64,000 nt of DNA from assembly GCA_013398055.1 (NCBI GenBank), contig VZRS01002382.1, positions 530,680 to 594,679 on the forward strand, in the 5' to 3' direction. How positions within the stretch are numbered: position 1 is the stretch's first letter; each line of letters starts with the position of its first letter. The stretch is from Ifrita kowaldi. Its lineage: Eukaryota > Chordata > Aves > Passeriformes > Cinclosomatidae. The notes below the pieces were generated by a model. The model worked only from the letters and a program-made list of their open reading frames with translations. It ran no database searches and had not been told where the DNA came from. Positions 38,263 to 51,595 of this stretch are shown here, one piece after another. Position numbers and translations under genes: made by a program.

Positions 38263-40235
38263 TAAATGCCAAGGTGTGAAAATCTCAGAGTTTGGTAGCA
38301 GTACAGTTGTCTTAACTGCCAAGTGAACCAGCCATGACCTTCACTTTAAATTCACCAGCCACAATGTGCATCTGTTTATTTTAGTGAGGATTGATATCCC
38401 AATCAACAAGAAAGCAAGAAACATAATCAAAATGTCAGCAAAACGGTAATACCAGCTATTCTCAGATGCTATCAAGAAACTTGATCACAGAAAAGCAAAA
38501 CAGGAAAAAAGACTTTTCCGTCTCTAACCCAAATGATGTTTTGGAAGCAAATTACCCCCACACCTGGTGAGAGAGTGAGGGTAGGGATGGATGTCCTGTC
38601 CAAATGATGCCATGAAATATCAGTATCATGAAGAAGGGAGTGTATCTTACACGACATGTAATTTTAAACCAGTGTCATGTCAGAAATGCTGCCAGTTGCT
38701 GGGGGTTAGACTTGACAGCAGATAACCCTTGGCAGCAGTTTGGCTATCTAAATCCATCAGAGATTAGAAATTAGGGTCAGTGTAATTTAATGTTGGTCCT
38801 TTGATGAAACGGGATTGTTAGCATGTGGAATCTTTTGTCAAGGGAGGAATAACTTATTTTTATATCAAAACTGGTCAAGGATAGGAACACTGGCAGCCAA
38901 ATTCCCTTCTGCTGTCAAAAGGAGAATAATCCCATGGGCCTTGTGGGAAGCTGGAGTGAAAGGACAAGGAATGATCCATCCTACCTGGAGAAAAGTTAAA
39001 AACCAGATTTTTCTTCCTTTTTCATAGTGCTGAGCTCTCTGCAGACTTTTAGTGAAAAAATATCTTTCTTTTTTTAAGCTTTGACTTCCTCAGAGTTTGT
39101 GTTGAAGCTGGAAAGTTTTCCATCCCTCTTTTCTGTTGTTGCCTTTCTACTTCATTTAAATTGGTTAAGACAGATGACTTTTGCTTATTAAAAAAACCAA
39201 GGCAAGGCACCACTAGAAGATATCCAATTTCTTCAACATCACCAGGGTTGCTTGTTTTACTTTTCTTGGACAAAAAGGAAGAGCACTTTGCGTTCTATTT
39301 TCCGACATTCTTTGATGGAATAAAATAATCAGGGTTGTACTTAAAGAAGAAGGAAACTCTCCTATATAAGTGTTGTCCTCTAATCCATGGAGCCAATGGC
39401 TGGAGTGTGCCTTATTTTCTTTGTGTAAAAAAAGCAAACAGCAGGGCTAAAAGGTAGTCTAGAGAGCTCGTATCTAAATTCCTTAACTGAGGGATCAATT
39501 TTTGGCCCTGCAGAGACAAAACTGTAACCATTACAGTGGAAGCAGCTATATTATTCCTTAAAATGAGTCATATGACATTAAAAACAAAGCAAATACTAAA
39601 ATTCAAATCTGTACAAGCTGTAAAGTCTTTAGGGCCAGGCTGTCTCCCACTGAAGACGGTGGCAAAGCCTCTGTTCATGGCTCTGGCAGATGGCTTGGGC
39701 CCCAGACAATCCCATTTTTCCAATTGTAGGGTCATACATTTTTATCCTCTGAATTAAATGAGGATTTGCCACCCGCACAATAAAACCCAAAGAAAGAAAC
39801 TTGCTTTAAATAGAATGAGCTATTGAGGTGATATTAATAGCAAGGGGATCATGAGTATTTCCAGAATTTAAGTACTTCAATGTTATTTCTGCCTGCTTTA
39901 GGAGAGCAGAATAAAATATCCTTGCGACTCTTGCATTGCAGGGATGGTTTCCACTGGTGCTCTGTAGTGGGCGTCCAAACTTAATGACGCACCAAAATAT
40001 TAATAAAATAGAAATTATTCAAAACACCTGCCAGTGATGATCCAGTATGTTCTAACATCTTTCCAAGTTGGAAGTGCATGTATACATATGGCTGTATGTA
40101 TGTGCTTATGTACATCTTTGAAAGCCATCAGCTACACAGCAGCCCGTTTGGACAATTTGTGTTTTTTATAACTAGGCACTTACAGCTTCTGTTTCTTGAA
40201 TTTTCCATTTTTTCCAGAAGATTGCACCCACAGCG

Positions 40236-40538
40236 TCATAGAATCACAGACTGGTTTAGGTTGGAAGGGACCTTAAAGATTGTCTCATTCCAACACCGTG
40301 CCATGGGCAGGGACACCTTCCACTATCCCAGGTTGCTCCAAGCCCTGTCCAACCTGGCCTTGGACACTTCCAGGGATTGGGCAGCCACCGCTTCTCTGGT
40401 CAGCCTGTGTCAGGGCCTCCCCACCCTCACAGGGAAGTATTTCTTCCTAAAATATAATCTAAATCTCATCTCTTTCAGTTTAAAGCCATTCCCCTTTGTC
40501 CTATCACTCCAGACCTTTGTCTGAAGTCGCTTTCCAGT
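40236..40538 (-). mobile_element. CR1 LINE fragment, 3' end
   Basis: Reverse-complement CR1: tcatagaatcacagactgg, gggaccttaaagattgtctc, atgggcagggacaccttcca, ctgtccaacctggccttgga, ccctcacagggaagtatttc and tttgtcctatcactccagac. About 300 bp. The plus-strand frame 40078-40524 is an antisense read of the repeat. Confidence 0.95.
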
Positions 40539-42407
40539 CATGCCCAAGCAGAATCCTGTTTATCAGTAAAATACTGAAGTAGTTACAGCAGGGTCAAAGT
40601 AAAGCCTGTGAGCTATAATCTACTTTAAAAAATCCAGCTGGGGGAGGATTGTGCAGGTCAGGGGCCTGGTGTCAAGTCAGTGGTTTCCTTGTCTCATATG
40701 CTGTGTCCTGTCCAGTGACCAAAAGTTACTCTCTGAGTTCCCCTGGTGTGTGGGCAAGGGAGACTCATGAATTCATAAATAAAACCCAGGTCCTTCTTGG
40801 ACTGATCTCCTCTGCCATGCTTTGAGGAAACCCCCACTTTCTACTCAATCTCATAAGGCTGGGAGCAGTAGAAGACATATCTGGGGTTTCTGTGGGATGA
40901 GCTCCTGAGGAGCTCCCTGCAGGAGCATCCAGAGCTGTCTGAGAGCACATCTTTCCTGCAGTAGCTGCAGCCTTTCCCAGGCTTTTCCCGGTGTTCGTCC
41001 ACGCCGTTCTCCACTCTGTGAATGGCATCACCCGCTGCTTGTGTTGGCCACCCTCCAGCTCTGCCTCACAGGCGCATCCCCCCACCGCCAACATTCCTGG
41101 GGATTTGTTACCTTCTGGTAGCCAAACGCGCAGGCAACCGGGGCAGGGGGCAAGATTTATTCTCCAGGACTCTGTTTTCCTATTGTTTTTAAGTTCATGG
41201 GAGGCTCCCTGTCACTAAACAAACTTTAACAACTGTCGGCAGAAGGGTCAGCCCCCGCCAGAGCCCTCACATTCCTCACAGCCAAATGCGGTTGTGTCAC
41301 TCCCCTCCCTCCTTTCTGCCCCCCTGGGGATTCTGTAGGAGGCATCACCCTTGAGCAGGTTGAACACCTGTCTGAGACAATGAATTAGCTACCTGCAGGG
41401 CCCATAAGGACAGGCTTAACTTTGACCAGCAGTGTGCATCTCATGATTTTTGGGCATGATGCTAATAAACAGTTGGTCTGGGATAGAGGCAGCCATTTTT
41501 AGGGCTCAGGGGGTTGGTGTGAGATGAATGTATGCAGGGATGGAGTTTCTGTAGCAAGGATGAGATTTGGGTTTGTGTAGCTTACAGCAGAATGAAGCTT
41601 TACTTCCTTTTCCATCAAAACAAACAAACAAAAAAAACCCCAACCCTGCCAGAAAAACCCAACAGAGATAATTATGAATTAAGCACTTTCAGGAAGAAAT
41701 AATGTAAATAATGAGGTTGTCTTGGAAAATCCCAGGATTTTATAGTCCACTGCATTGAGGAGTTCCCTATACTCTCCTAGAAGACATAGCTTGTCCAAAA
41801 CCTTTGCTTTTGCATTTAGTGTTTGGGTGTTTTCCCCAAGAAGTTTGTCATTTTGGTGTGTCTTGTTCTTCACACTGGCAACAGAGAATGGCCAGGGCTA
41901 CTCTCTGTGGGACCATCTGTTTTTGAGTGACCAGCAGACAGACAAATAAGAAAGTAACAACCAAAACCAATCACGGATTAGGATGTGGAACTTCACTGGG
42001 GGTTGCAGGAATACTCTCAAGAACTGAGTGTGAAATTCTAGTTTTACATCGTTGTGTCTCCCTCAAAAACTAGTGGAACCTCAGAGTCCTGGTCTCTATA
42101 TTAATGGTGAAATCAATCTGGTAATATCCACTGTGAGGCGAAGAAATGATAATTATTCTGAAGTTAGAGCTGTAGGAAACCCATGAGGGTTTAAGACCAG
42201 CATTTCCAAACCCCCATGGTTTCTCTATAGTCAGGAGTAGCTGAGCAGACACTGCCTGCATTTTGCTGTGCCCTTTCATGGCAGCTCGAGGTCCTGAGTT
42301 CTTTGCAGCATCAGGCCCTCAGTTAGCAGGAGCTGCTGACTGCATGTACTCATGTTCAAAGTATTGTGTACGTGACTTCACCAGGCACAGACAATCACTC
42401 AGCCCCA

Positions 42408-43350
42408 GAACAGTAGGGCTAAAAGAAACCTCAGGCGACCTAGTCCATTTTTCCTCAGAGGAAGTATTAGATATACTTAGATCATCACTGACATCTGTCC
42501 AAATTTTTAAATCCTCCAGTACTGAGCCTTCCACTTACTTACCAAGTCTGGAGTTTGTGGGGTTTTTTTTCCTTTATACTTAAAAAGGAGTTTGCTAATA
42601 CTGTGCATTAATCTCTTAAATCTCCTCTACCTCAGTTGAAGGCAGCTTTTTCTTGTGCTGTTCTCAGCTGACACAGAGATCAATTGATTACCATTTTCTG
42701 TAGAAAACATTTTACTCTTATCATGTCCTTTCCTGCTCGTCTCTTTTCTAGACTAAACAAATGTATTTCCTTCAACTTTTCCATGTTGCTCATGCTTTCT
42801 AAATCTGTTATCGCTCCTGTTGCTACTCTCTGGATTCTCTCTCATCTGTCTGCATCTTTCTTAGAGGGTGGTGTCCCACCCTGGATAAAGCAGTCCAGCT
42901 GATGTCTCACCACTTCTGAGCAGCCTGTAATAGATACCTTCTATGTCTTGTATACAACATGACCATTAATCTTTCCCAGAAATGCATTTACTTCACTTTT
43001 TTGAAAAAAAACCAGAATGCCATTATCGACTCACATTGAACTTGCAACTCCCCGCCACCCCCAGATCTCCCTCTGCAGTGCTGCTGGTTGATAGGTTTGT
43101 CATTGTGGTTCATTTGGCTTCTTGCTCCAAAGTGTAACACAAAGCACTTAACTCTTACTGCATGTCATCTTACTAATGATGTCTCAAGCACAATTTCTCT
43201 TCCATGCTAAGTTTGTTCTGAATTCTGACCCATTTCTCCAAGTCTGGAAGGCTCCACCCTACTGGACATCATCTAAAGATTTTATAATCATGCTTTCTAT
43301 TGCATCATCCAAGTTATTAAAGAAAGTATTAGCTATTAATTGGCTGAAGA
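42408..43350 (-). mobile_element. Ancient CR1-type LINE fragment, about 0.9 kb
   Basis: Reads, in reverse complement, like the old CR1 group widespread in turtles, crocodilians and birds. Recognisable + strand landmarks in order are: gacctagtccatttttcctc (42440), ttatcatgtcctttcctgct, ttctagactaaacaaatgta, gttgctactctctggattct, tggataaagcagtccagctg (42880), ttaatctttcccagaaatgc, atcgactcacattgaactt, agatctccctctgcagtgct (43065), gacccatttctccaagtctg and ctttctattgcatcatccaa (43310). It covers the distal ORF2 region through the 3' end, with many substitutions and internal deletions. It is much more diverged than the other CR1 copies. A younger CR1 lies about 90 bases to its right. Confidence 0.85.
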
Positions 43351-43438
43351 TGCATAAATCACCTTCCATTTCAACATCAGTAGTGATAGTCAGCAAGCAA
43401 CCTTGCAACACCAAACCCCTATCCATTCATCCCCTGTG

Positions 43439-43668
43439 GCTGAATGGGCTTGAAGGGACCTTAAAGACCATCTTATTCCAACACCCTGCCATGGGCAGGA
43501 ACACCTTCCACTAGACCAGGTTGCCCCAAGCCCTGTCCAACCTGGTTTTGAACGCTTCCAGGGATGGGACAACCACAGCTTCTCTGTGCAACCTTTTCTA
43601 GTATCTCACCACCCCCACAGTAAATAATTTCTTCCTGATATCTAATCTAAACCTACGCTTTTTCCATC
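43439..43668 (-). mobile_element. CR1 LINE fragment, 3' end
   Basis: Reverse-complement CR1: tgaatgggcttgaaggg, ccttaaagaccatcttattc, ccatgggcaggaacacctt, cctggttttgaacgcttcca and tctaatctaaacctacgct. The terminal ATTCTATG-type units are lost or degraded on the left (43420-43440). About 230 bp. Confidence 0.93.
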
Positions 43669-46600
43669 CCTCAAAGACATGAAAGCAGAGGTTAATCCAT
43701 CTCAGCCCTCACCTGAGCCAGAAATGCCCCTGCTGGCACTGGCAGGGAAAGGTGGAGCATAACAAGGAGTTAAAAACTGCGACTCACCTGCAGGATTGTT
43801 GGCAGCATCTTCGGGCCAACGTTTCTTCTCTTAAGCCCAGCTGCAGCGTTTATGTGCCGCTTAAGGCTGTCCTTCTTCAGAACTTGCACATCGTGTAGGT
43901 GCTTGTGCAAGAGCTCTGAGTACACGGAAAGTTGAATCCCTCCTGCAGCATGAAAGTTGCCCCAATAACCCGCTCATTGCCAGCAGCACCAGACTCTTTA
44001 CACACTTGAGAGGAAAAATAAGAGTAAAGAATAGTGTTAAGTGTAATTTTTGTTGGGAAACCACCAATTCCTTATACCTTTCAGGAGGAAGAAAGGGAGA
44101 CATCCATCAAACTGTCATTACAAATTTGATGCCACAAACCTAAGCTCATGGAGCCGCCAGGAATCTGTAAAGCTTTTAAAGGATACGCCTGTTTTTGACA
44201 TTCAAAATAAAAAATCTTTATAGATTTTTGTGGAAAACACTGATGGGCCAGCAGCTAAATGACATTTTTCAACAGTCAGACAGACTCCACACAAACTGAA
44301 TAGATGTCCAGTTTTAGAAGGACAGGTAATTACTTTCTCTGCTATGCCCAGGAACAGAAAATACTTGGCCTGTTTTACTTACTGAGTAGGAAAAGATGTT
44401 TGAGGGTGGTTGGTTGGGTGGTTGTTTTTTTTCCTAAAGGCTGCTACATCCTGGCTTCTGCCTCCATATAGCCTGAGTGTAGGTGCCCTTTATATAACAA
44501 TAACTTGATACTACTCAAAATACTTGGCGCTGCAAGCAGGGGAGTGGAATGCAGTAAGAACACTTTAGCAGGTCTGAGGGTTAGTAAACTCCAGTAGTCT
44601 TGGAAGGAGAGGATGGAGTTTTCAGTGTACGTCTCTCCCTTACTTGGCATTTGCCGACAATAAGAACACAAGGATTAACATAGTAGACTCCGTTTATTAC
44701 ACTTGGGTGGATAAAGCAATTATCTGTCTATCACGGGTGTAGTAAATTGTGCAACAGCATTAACATGGGTGGATACGTGGATAAATGCTACTCTGCCACA
44801 GAGGGTGCTGATACACAAGATAATCCTTCAAGCTGAACTTGTAAAGACTGTTTTCTTTCAGAGTTTAGATCATGTTACCCACCAGTGTAGATTGAAACGG
44901 CATCTTTTTTTATTTTTTAACCAAGTTTTCAGGTTTCTTTAGCCATCTGAATTGTATTAGCAAGGTTATTTTAGAAATATCTCGCTTTATTCAAGTTTAA
45001 ACAGTCTGCTTAAAAACTGCTGTATGGATATAAACACAGTAGTTTTCTAACACAGCAAAACAATCTGTTGAAAGATAGAGAGCAAACACACACACATCCA
45101 TCCATTATTGCTTAACTGTTGTGTCTTCCATGCCTGAATTCCCTCTGTAACCGCAGCATTCAGTGTGCAGTGCGCTCCTGGTTTTGGGGGTGTAAAACAA
45201 AACCAGAGATGAAAATGCACCTACTGATGTCTAGAAAACTATGCAGCATCCGAGAGCTCTACACCAGATTTAAACTAAGCACCTTAAGTCTGGTTTAATG
45301 GCTATGTTTACATCATTCCCCCGCTTCTCATTCTTTTAAAGTAATCAGGTTTTGAAAGTGTTAAGAAAACCATCCCCTCCTGCCAGCTGGAGGGAAGCCA
45401 GCTCAAGGACATTTTTTTTTCTCTCTCCCCCTTTGCCCCCTTCTTCACTATGATCTTTACTGCCTGCTGCTGCAGCAAGCAAGCAGCAAAAATTGGTGGG
45501 ATCTTTGCAGGGTAGCTACCTTTTTGGAAGGGAAAAGACCTTACTCCTCAAAGATTTTGCTGGGTTCATGTGGGTGATAAATCAGAATGAGGAGCTCTTG
45601 AGCTTTTCGAGACCGCCCTTGCTCTCCCTCATCCCTGTTTCTGCTGAAAAAGTGGGAGGAGGAGGGGGAGAGTGTAACAGATACCAGCATGCAAAGGGAG
45701 CTAAGGCAGGGACCAGGACTTGCATGACAGTCTCTGTTTATATGAGTTGTCTTTAATGTCTCCGAGCGGCCATGCCAGCAATGTTTAGCTCGTTTCCTGG
45801 CACATGTGAACACAGATTCCTTTATGTTCATGAAGGATGGATAAAGGTGAAGGCAGAGCATCGTGGCGCAAGGGGGTCCCACATGCTCCTTCCCTGACCC
45901 AGCCAGTTTGGGCTGATACTCCTACAGGGTGTTGCTCAATTTTGCAGAACAAGCTTCAAAATCCTAATCAGAATTCAAAAGTTTTTCAAAAAGAAAAGAG
46001 AAAGGAACAATGCCAGCACTGCAGCAAGGGGAGACCTTGCTCATTCACCTGGAGTACAGGGTCAGAGCAGAGGGCTGCAACTCTGGGATGAGTTGGAGGG
46101 TAGGAGGAAACCGGTGTAAGGGCAAACCCACTCGAGCTCTTTCCTGCTCAGCCTGTCCTTTTTCTCAAAGCACCATTTTGGCTTCATTTGTTAAATCTTC
46201 CAATTTTTCTGCTTTAACACACCTTTCCCTGTGCAGTGTCTGGCCAGCTTGGCCCCTGCCACCTGGCCCCGTCAGTCCCTTGTCTGCCAGATGAGCAGCC
46301 TGGAGCCCTGCTCCAAGGAGGCATTTTTCACCTCTGTATAGAGAAATTCAGTGAGCAGGAGGCTCATTTGCAGCTGTTGCAGTTTGCTGAAAACCCCCAA
46401 CCTCTGGGTCTATCTTTCGGCTGGATCTGTGCTCTTCACAGCCCCCAGCTGAATTTTAAAAAGCACTTTATATCCTCAAAAGCTTTAGAGTCGTTCCCAC
46501 AGGCACAAAGGGGCACAGGTTACACCCCCATGGGTCATTTCTTCTCACCCTTCCTGTCCCTTCCTCCTTCCAACCTGCTCTTTTTGTCCCATGCTGGGCA

Positions 46601-49600
46601 GGCTGCCCAAGGGATGAGCTGAGAGGACATTCCCTTTGCTCCCAGTAAATCAGTGGGGAGATGACCATCAACACCAGAGATGCTCCATGGGCTTGGCCTC
46701 GGCGCTGAGGTTCCAACCTCCCCCTGCCTCTGCTCACCCCGGAGCACAGCTCTGGGAAGATGGCAAAGTCACTGGTTCCCCCAGGATCTGGATCTGGCCC
46801 TTTTGGACTCATACCAGTAGTCTGCAGAGCAGGGGTCTGGGAGGAGGAGCTCATTAGGATTTTGGCAAATGGATATATATTAGATCTGTTTCATAGGAAC
46901 TGAGCCCCTCCACAGCGTGCATTCACCTGTCTTTATTTATTTCCTTTTCTCTGCAGTAGTTTCAGGTACAGGCCTCAGCTGCTTTCGGTAAAAAAACTGC
47001 CTTTTTTATGAACAAAAAGAGACAGAGGCTTGTTTTCTGCCTGCGCCTGAGTGACTCCTGTTGGCACTAACAGGGCTCTGTGTACAGTCAGGAGAATAAG
47101 CTCCCAGTCTAATGCAAACTGGTGCCCTCAGCTATTTAAAAAACAAACTTTTTTTTTTCTCCATTGAGTGAATTAACTACAGTTACTGCACCTATGTAGC
47201 TCCTTGTTTTATGAACTATAAGAACCTTTCCTATGCACAGTCTATGGCCTAATTATGTAATTATGTCTCTTGGGTGGATTATATTTTTCTTCTCATAATT
47301 TTGTCTTTACCCAAGAGACTGGAAGGGTTCCAAGCTTTCCCCTTTCCTGGGCAAAAATTGTTTGGCTCTTGTGTTTTGGGTTTTTTTCCATGAACTTTGG
47401 ATTGGGTGCATTCAGTAGGACTGGGTGGGGAGAAACCAGCCCTGGATGGCTATTTGTCACAAGACAAGGGACACAAGAGGAACCCTCATGTCTTTCTTCA
47501 GAGGTTTTTTTCCTTGCGAAGAGCTGATGTGAATCTTCTGTGCTTTTGGTTTATGGCTCCCTTATTTTGACCTCCAGTGCATAGACTGACACTACTTTGG
47601 AGTGACATCTTGCTGCAGTAAAGTATTGTCTGAAATTTGTAACAGAACAATGAATATTTTTGCTTCATGCTGAATGCTCAGCATTATTCAGTCCCTGCTC
47701 AACAGCTGTTAGGGAGCCTTAGGCTCAGGTCTCAGCTCCCTTATTGTGGCATAAATGTGGGTCCCTTGACTTCGGCTTTATCAGCCTGTAGCTGAATTCA
47801 CCCAAGCTCATATCAGTATCTTCCAGTTACACCTCATCTATGGGACCAAATGGGATGAAATGCAGGTAGGCCTGCAAAGAGAATTTAAGGAGGATTTGTG
47901 ATGAAATTCAGAGGACAGGTAGCTTGTCTTTTTTGTGGTATGAAATTGTCTTTTACAATGTGTATGGAGAAGTGTACCTACTAGAATGTACACTGGAATG
48001 CTACGGGTGTTCCAGTGTTAAAAGAGAAAATCAGAGTATTTGTCTCAAAGATATACAGGGTTAGTAGGAAAAAATGTGCCCACTCTTTACCTTTTCAAAG
48101 CACTTCACCTTTGGAGAACAATGGGAATAATCAAAACTTGGGTTCTTGATCTCTGTTGCGTTTCTCTTGGAGTCAAGAGACAGAGGTGCACAGGCTGCGA
48201 GTTCATGGGTCATGAACTAGGTGATTCTTCTTCTTTCTGCCACCCCTTAACCTGAAGGAAAGTCCATTTTCCATTGGGTTCACTGAATCCAGAGCCGTAG
48301 AAATCCTTGGTTACTAGCCGTGAGTTCAAAGAATTTTTGTTTCCCTTTTCCAGCTGTAGTCACTCCACGGAATGACTCCGAATTTCATTATCTTGTGCTG
48401 AGTGCATTCCTGACACAGAGCAAACAGGAGCCATGGTGGCATTTCCCAATGGGTCATCACCCTCCATTCTGCTTGGGATGTCCCAGAAAATGTGTCTCCA
48501 GCAGGTGACAACCCAGGCTCTTACTGCCGTGACCTTTCTGCCTTCCCTTGGCTCTTTTTATGGAGACACCTGACTCCCACAATACTTCTCCTTGTTAAGG
48601 CAAAAACAGAAAAAGATAGAACTGGGTGATGACTGAAAATAGCTAACCCAGTGGAGAGTCATCAAAGCATCTGCTGAAAATCTGGTAACCAGATCTCCTT
48701 GGTACCAGGAAAAAAAAAAAACACACAAAAAAGCTGGTGGGTGGTATACACGGTACAAAGAAAGGGAGTCCCTGAGTATCAGCATCTGGCAGGGCCACGT
48801 GTAGCATAATCTGATTAGTTTTCAGTTCCACACCCACAAGCTGAAAGATAAAAACGCACACTCCTCCTCCCCAAGGAGGTAAAAGTCTTCAAGCATCAAC
48901 ACCACATTTACATTCTGCAAGTCAGCCTCTTCCACAGCCCGATTTACATCTTGCCTTCTCCAGCAGAGCAGTGGAAGTTCAGTGATGAGAGATGAGCTCA
49001 CGTCCCTTTCCAGTTACCACATCCAGCAGACTCGAGATTGCCTTGCTTTGATCTGCTTAGTTTAAACTGAAATGATTAAGCTGGAGATGAAGACTCCTCA
49101 CATCTTCTGCCATGCCTGGGATGTGATAATTGAACATCAGCTTCCATGGGCCACATGAACATGTTCTGAGGCTGTGCTGGGCTGGCGAGCAGAAGCAGCA
49201 GCACAGGCACTGACTGGCTGGCTGCAGTTTTCACTGACCTTATGGCACTCTCTCAGTACTGTTTTCTGGTTTGATTCATGTAAAATGGCCAAAATTGGCA
49301 CTGGAGAGGATTAATGACAATGCTTGTGTCTCCAGAAACTTATACTCAGGTTGGTGTTTGGCTTGAAACAGCTGAGTAGTGGTGAAAGATCAGAATATTT
49401 CCTGTTATTTTGGAGTGAACACTGGATTTCTGATATCCAGCTTATTTTGTACTCTGCCAGCAGACAAATCAGAACAGCTTGTTTAGCTCTTGACTATGAA
49501 CTCTCATTTTTTCTAATTTCTTTCACATCTCCTCACCTGTGACCTGGTTTGCTCCAGTGGCCACTGGGTCCCATCCTTAGTCAGAGACTCATGGGTCAGC

Positions 49601-50580
49601 TTCTATTTTTTTTGACCACATTTCACATCCAAGACTGTTTATGTCCATAAGCATTTTTTGCCCTCCAAGCCCAATCCATTCTACAAATTCATCTTTGTAA
49701 CAGAGCAGCAGTCACTAAATGCAGTGTTGCAGGCATTGGGATAGCTGTAACACTATTTTATTCTACTCTTCACATAGTTTTTATATTGCTTTTTAATGTA
49801 CTCACTGCTGCAGCAGATCATGGGTTCTCCCTCAGCTATCCACACTTGCTACCCTAATCTTTTTTCCTGAAATAAAATTACTCCTCAGTACTGAAACTGA
49901 GGAATACAGCTTTTCTTAGCACACTCCCCTGGGATCAGGAATTTCTCTGTCAGCGGACACATATATCAATGAGAGATGAAAAGCAGCTTGTGGAATGAGT
50001 TTTAAACATGTATCACATATTTCATTGCTGCTGCTTATGTGCTACTCAGAAGGTCTTTTTGGAGTGTTTTCAACCCATACCTCATGGCTCCTCCATACTT
50101 AACAGGATTTTTTTTTCTGCACAGAAATCAAGGCAGGAGATTTATTGAAGTTGCCCACACGCCTTTGTGAGCACCTCCTGAATACAAAGGTTTTGTTGAG
50201 TTTCCTGCTTACTTTCAGAGTGAGCACGTCTCAGCCTTTATCAAAGCAGAGTAACCCATAGTGTGCAAAGCTGCGATGTCATCTTGTCTCCCTGGGACAT
50301 TTCACTGGGGGACTGTGGCTCCTTCTCTGGATCCCTTTGTCACAACATGACTCCATGTTACAACCCTAAATTTTAAATGTCCAGAAGGGGAAGGCAAGTC
50401 TGCCTTTGGCCCCTTGCTGGTTTCTGGGGACTTGCAGTTCCATTGATGCCTGGGGTCTTCCAGATGTGCACAGAGCTCTCTTTTCCCTACTTTTTTTTGT
50501 TTTTTGGGGGGGTTGTGGGGGAGTGGCAACACCCAAACCCACACATCTATAGATCATTTCAATTCAACCAGATGTGGAAA

Positions 50581-50657
50581 TCTTTTTTCTTCTTTCTGTG
50601 CCCCCCTTCTTTTTTTTCCCCTCTTCTTTTTTTTTCTTTTTTTTCCCCTTGCCTACC
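50581..50657 (+). repeat. Polypyrimidine tract
   Basis: T- and C-rich stretch with only a few G residues, including C6 and two T8-or-longer runs. Minus-strand Lys-rich frames here are artefacts. Confidence 0.85.
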
Positions 50658-51044
50658 CTAAAGTGCTCTGCTATCCAGAGCTCTGCTATAATACACATAA
50701 TTAAGTATAAACTTTTTTCTAACAAAGCTATGTGAGACCAAACAGGACATGATGAAAACAAGGATGGGGGTTCTCTGGCACAGGTTAATGCAGTAGTGGT
50801 GGTGACCTATGTAATAAGGGTTCATTGAGTTTTCTGAAGACAGTTGAAATAGATTGTACGCTAGTTTGTTAGTGATTCTTTAGTTAAAAGGGTACTATAT
50901 GAACATAGCACAGGGTTTTTTCTACAAATATTTTAAATAAAATTCACTTTGGGGGTGGATTCATTTGCAGCTAAAATCAACCCTGATGTGTGAGACCAGA
51001 GATGGGCTGATCATGTTTGCCTTATTTTGTGCCCTCTTGAATTT

Positions 51045-51147
51045 CACAAAATCCCAGAATGGTTTGGGTTGAAAGGGGCCTTAAAGATCATCTCGTTCCA
51101 ACCCCCTGCCATGGGCAGGGACACTTTCCACTAGACCAGGTTGCTCA
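51045..51147 (-). mobile_element. CR1 LINE fragment, 3' end
   Basis: Reverse-complement CR1 3' end: cacaaaatcccagaatgg, tttgggttgaaaggggcctt, aaagatcatctcgttccaac, ccatgggcagggacactttc and actagaccaggttgctcaa. About 100 bp. It is complementary to the + oriented copy at 58379-58468 on the other side of exon 5. Confidence 0.93.
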
Positions 51148-51381
51148 ATTTGCAAAAGCATGATTAGGAATGAGCAGAACAGAAAAAGGGAGGGGAAGGA
51201 GATGCCTTTAAAAAACCGATTGGAAAATATGACTGGCAAAGAGAAAAGCAAATACATAAAAATTGTGGAGGAAAAGAAGATGGAGAAATCTCAAGAGAAT
51301 ACTGACTGCATGTGTATGTGAAAGTAGTTTCTTCAGATTTAGCAGCACTAGTTTGTACTAGTTTTAGTTTAAATAGATTGA

Positions 51382-51591
51382 GAATATAATGCTAAAGAGT
51401 ATAGCTTGGATGTGACCCTGTTAATTAAGCTGCTATTACGGAGTTTTTACAAGCTCACCGAAAATCATTCCCCATTTAAAGTGATTGATACCTTCCTTCT
51501 GAAGAGAGTAGCCACGCATGTCATCTCTAACATGGAGCAGCACCTTCTCCTTAAGGAGAAAGCTCCTGCCTACACCGTGCTTTTCGACTGA
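51382..51591 (+). other. Coding-like open stretch of unknown nature
   Basis: Open for about 69 codons from a stop at 51379 to TGA at 51589, with a composition that looks protein-like (LLIKLLLRSFYKL, HSPFKVIDTFLLKRV, MEQHLLLKEKAPAYTVLFD). It has no ATG near its beginning; the only in-frame methionine is internal. An ag at 51403-51404 could act as a splice acceptor but lacks a pyrimidine tract. I do not recognise the family. It could be the relic of a processed gene or transposon, a conserved noncoding element that happens to be open, or chance. I do not claim a gene. Confidence 0.3.
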
Positions 51592-51595
51592 GTCA
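51589..51595. promoter_or_regulatory. AP-1 consensus site (TGAGTCA)
   Basis: Perfect 7-bp match to the Fos/Jun binding consensus, overlapping the end of the coding-like stretch. A 7-bp match occurs by chance several times in 64 kb, so function is unproven. It is noted because AP-1 sites are common in osteoblast enhancers (established) and this one lies in a repeat-free block. Confidence 0.25.
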
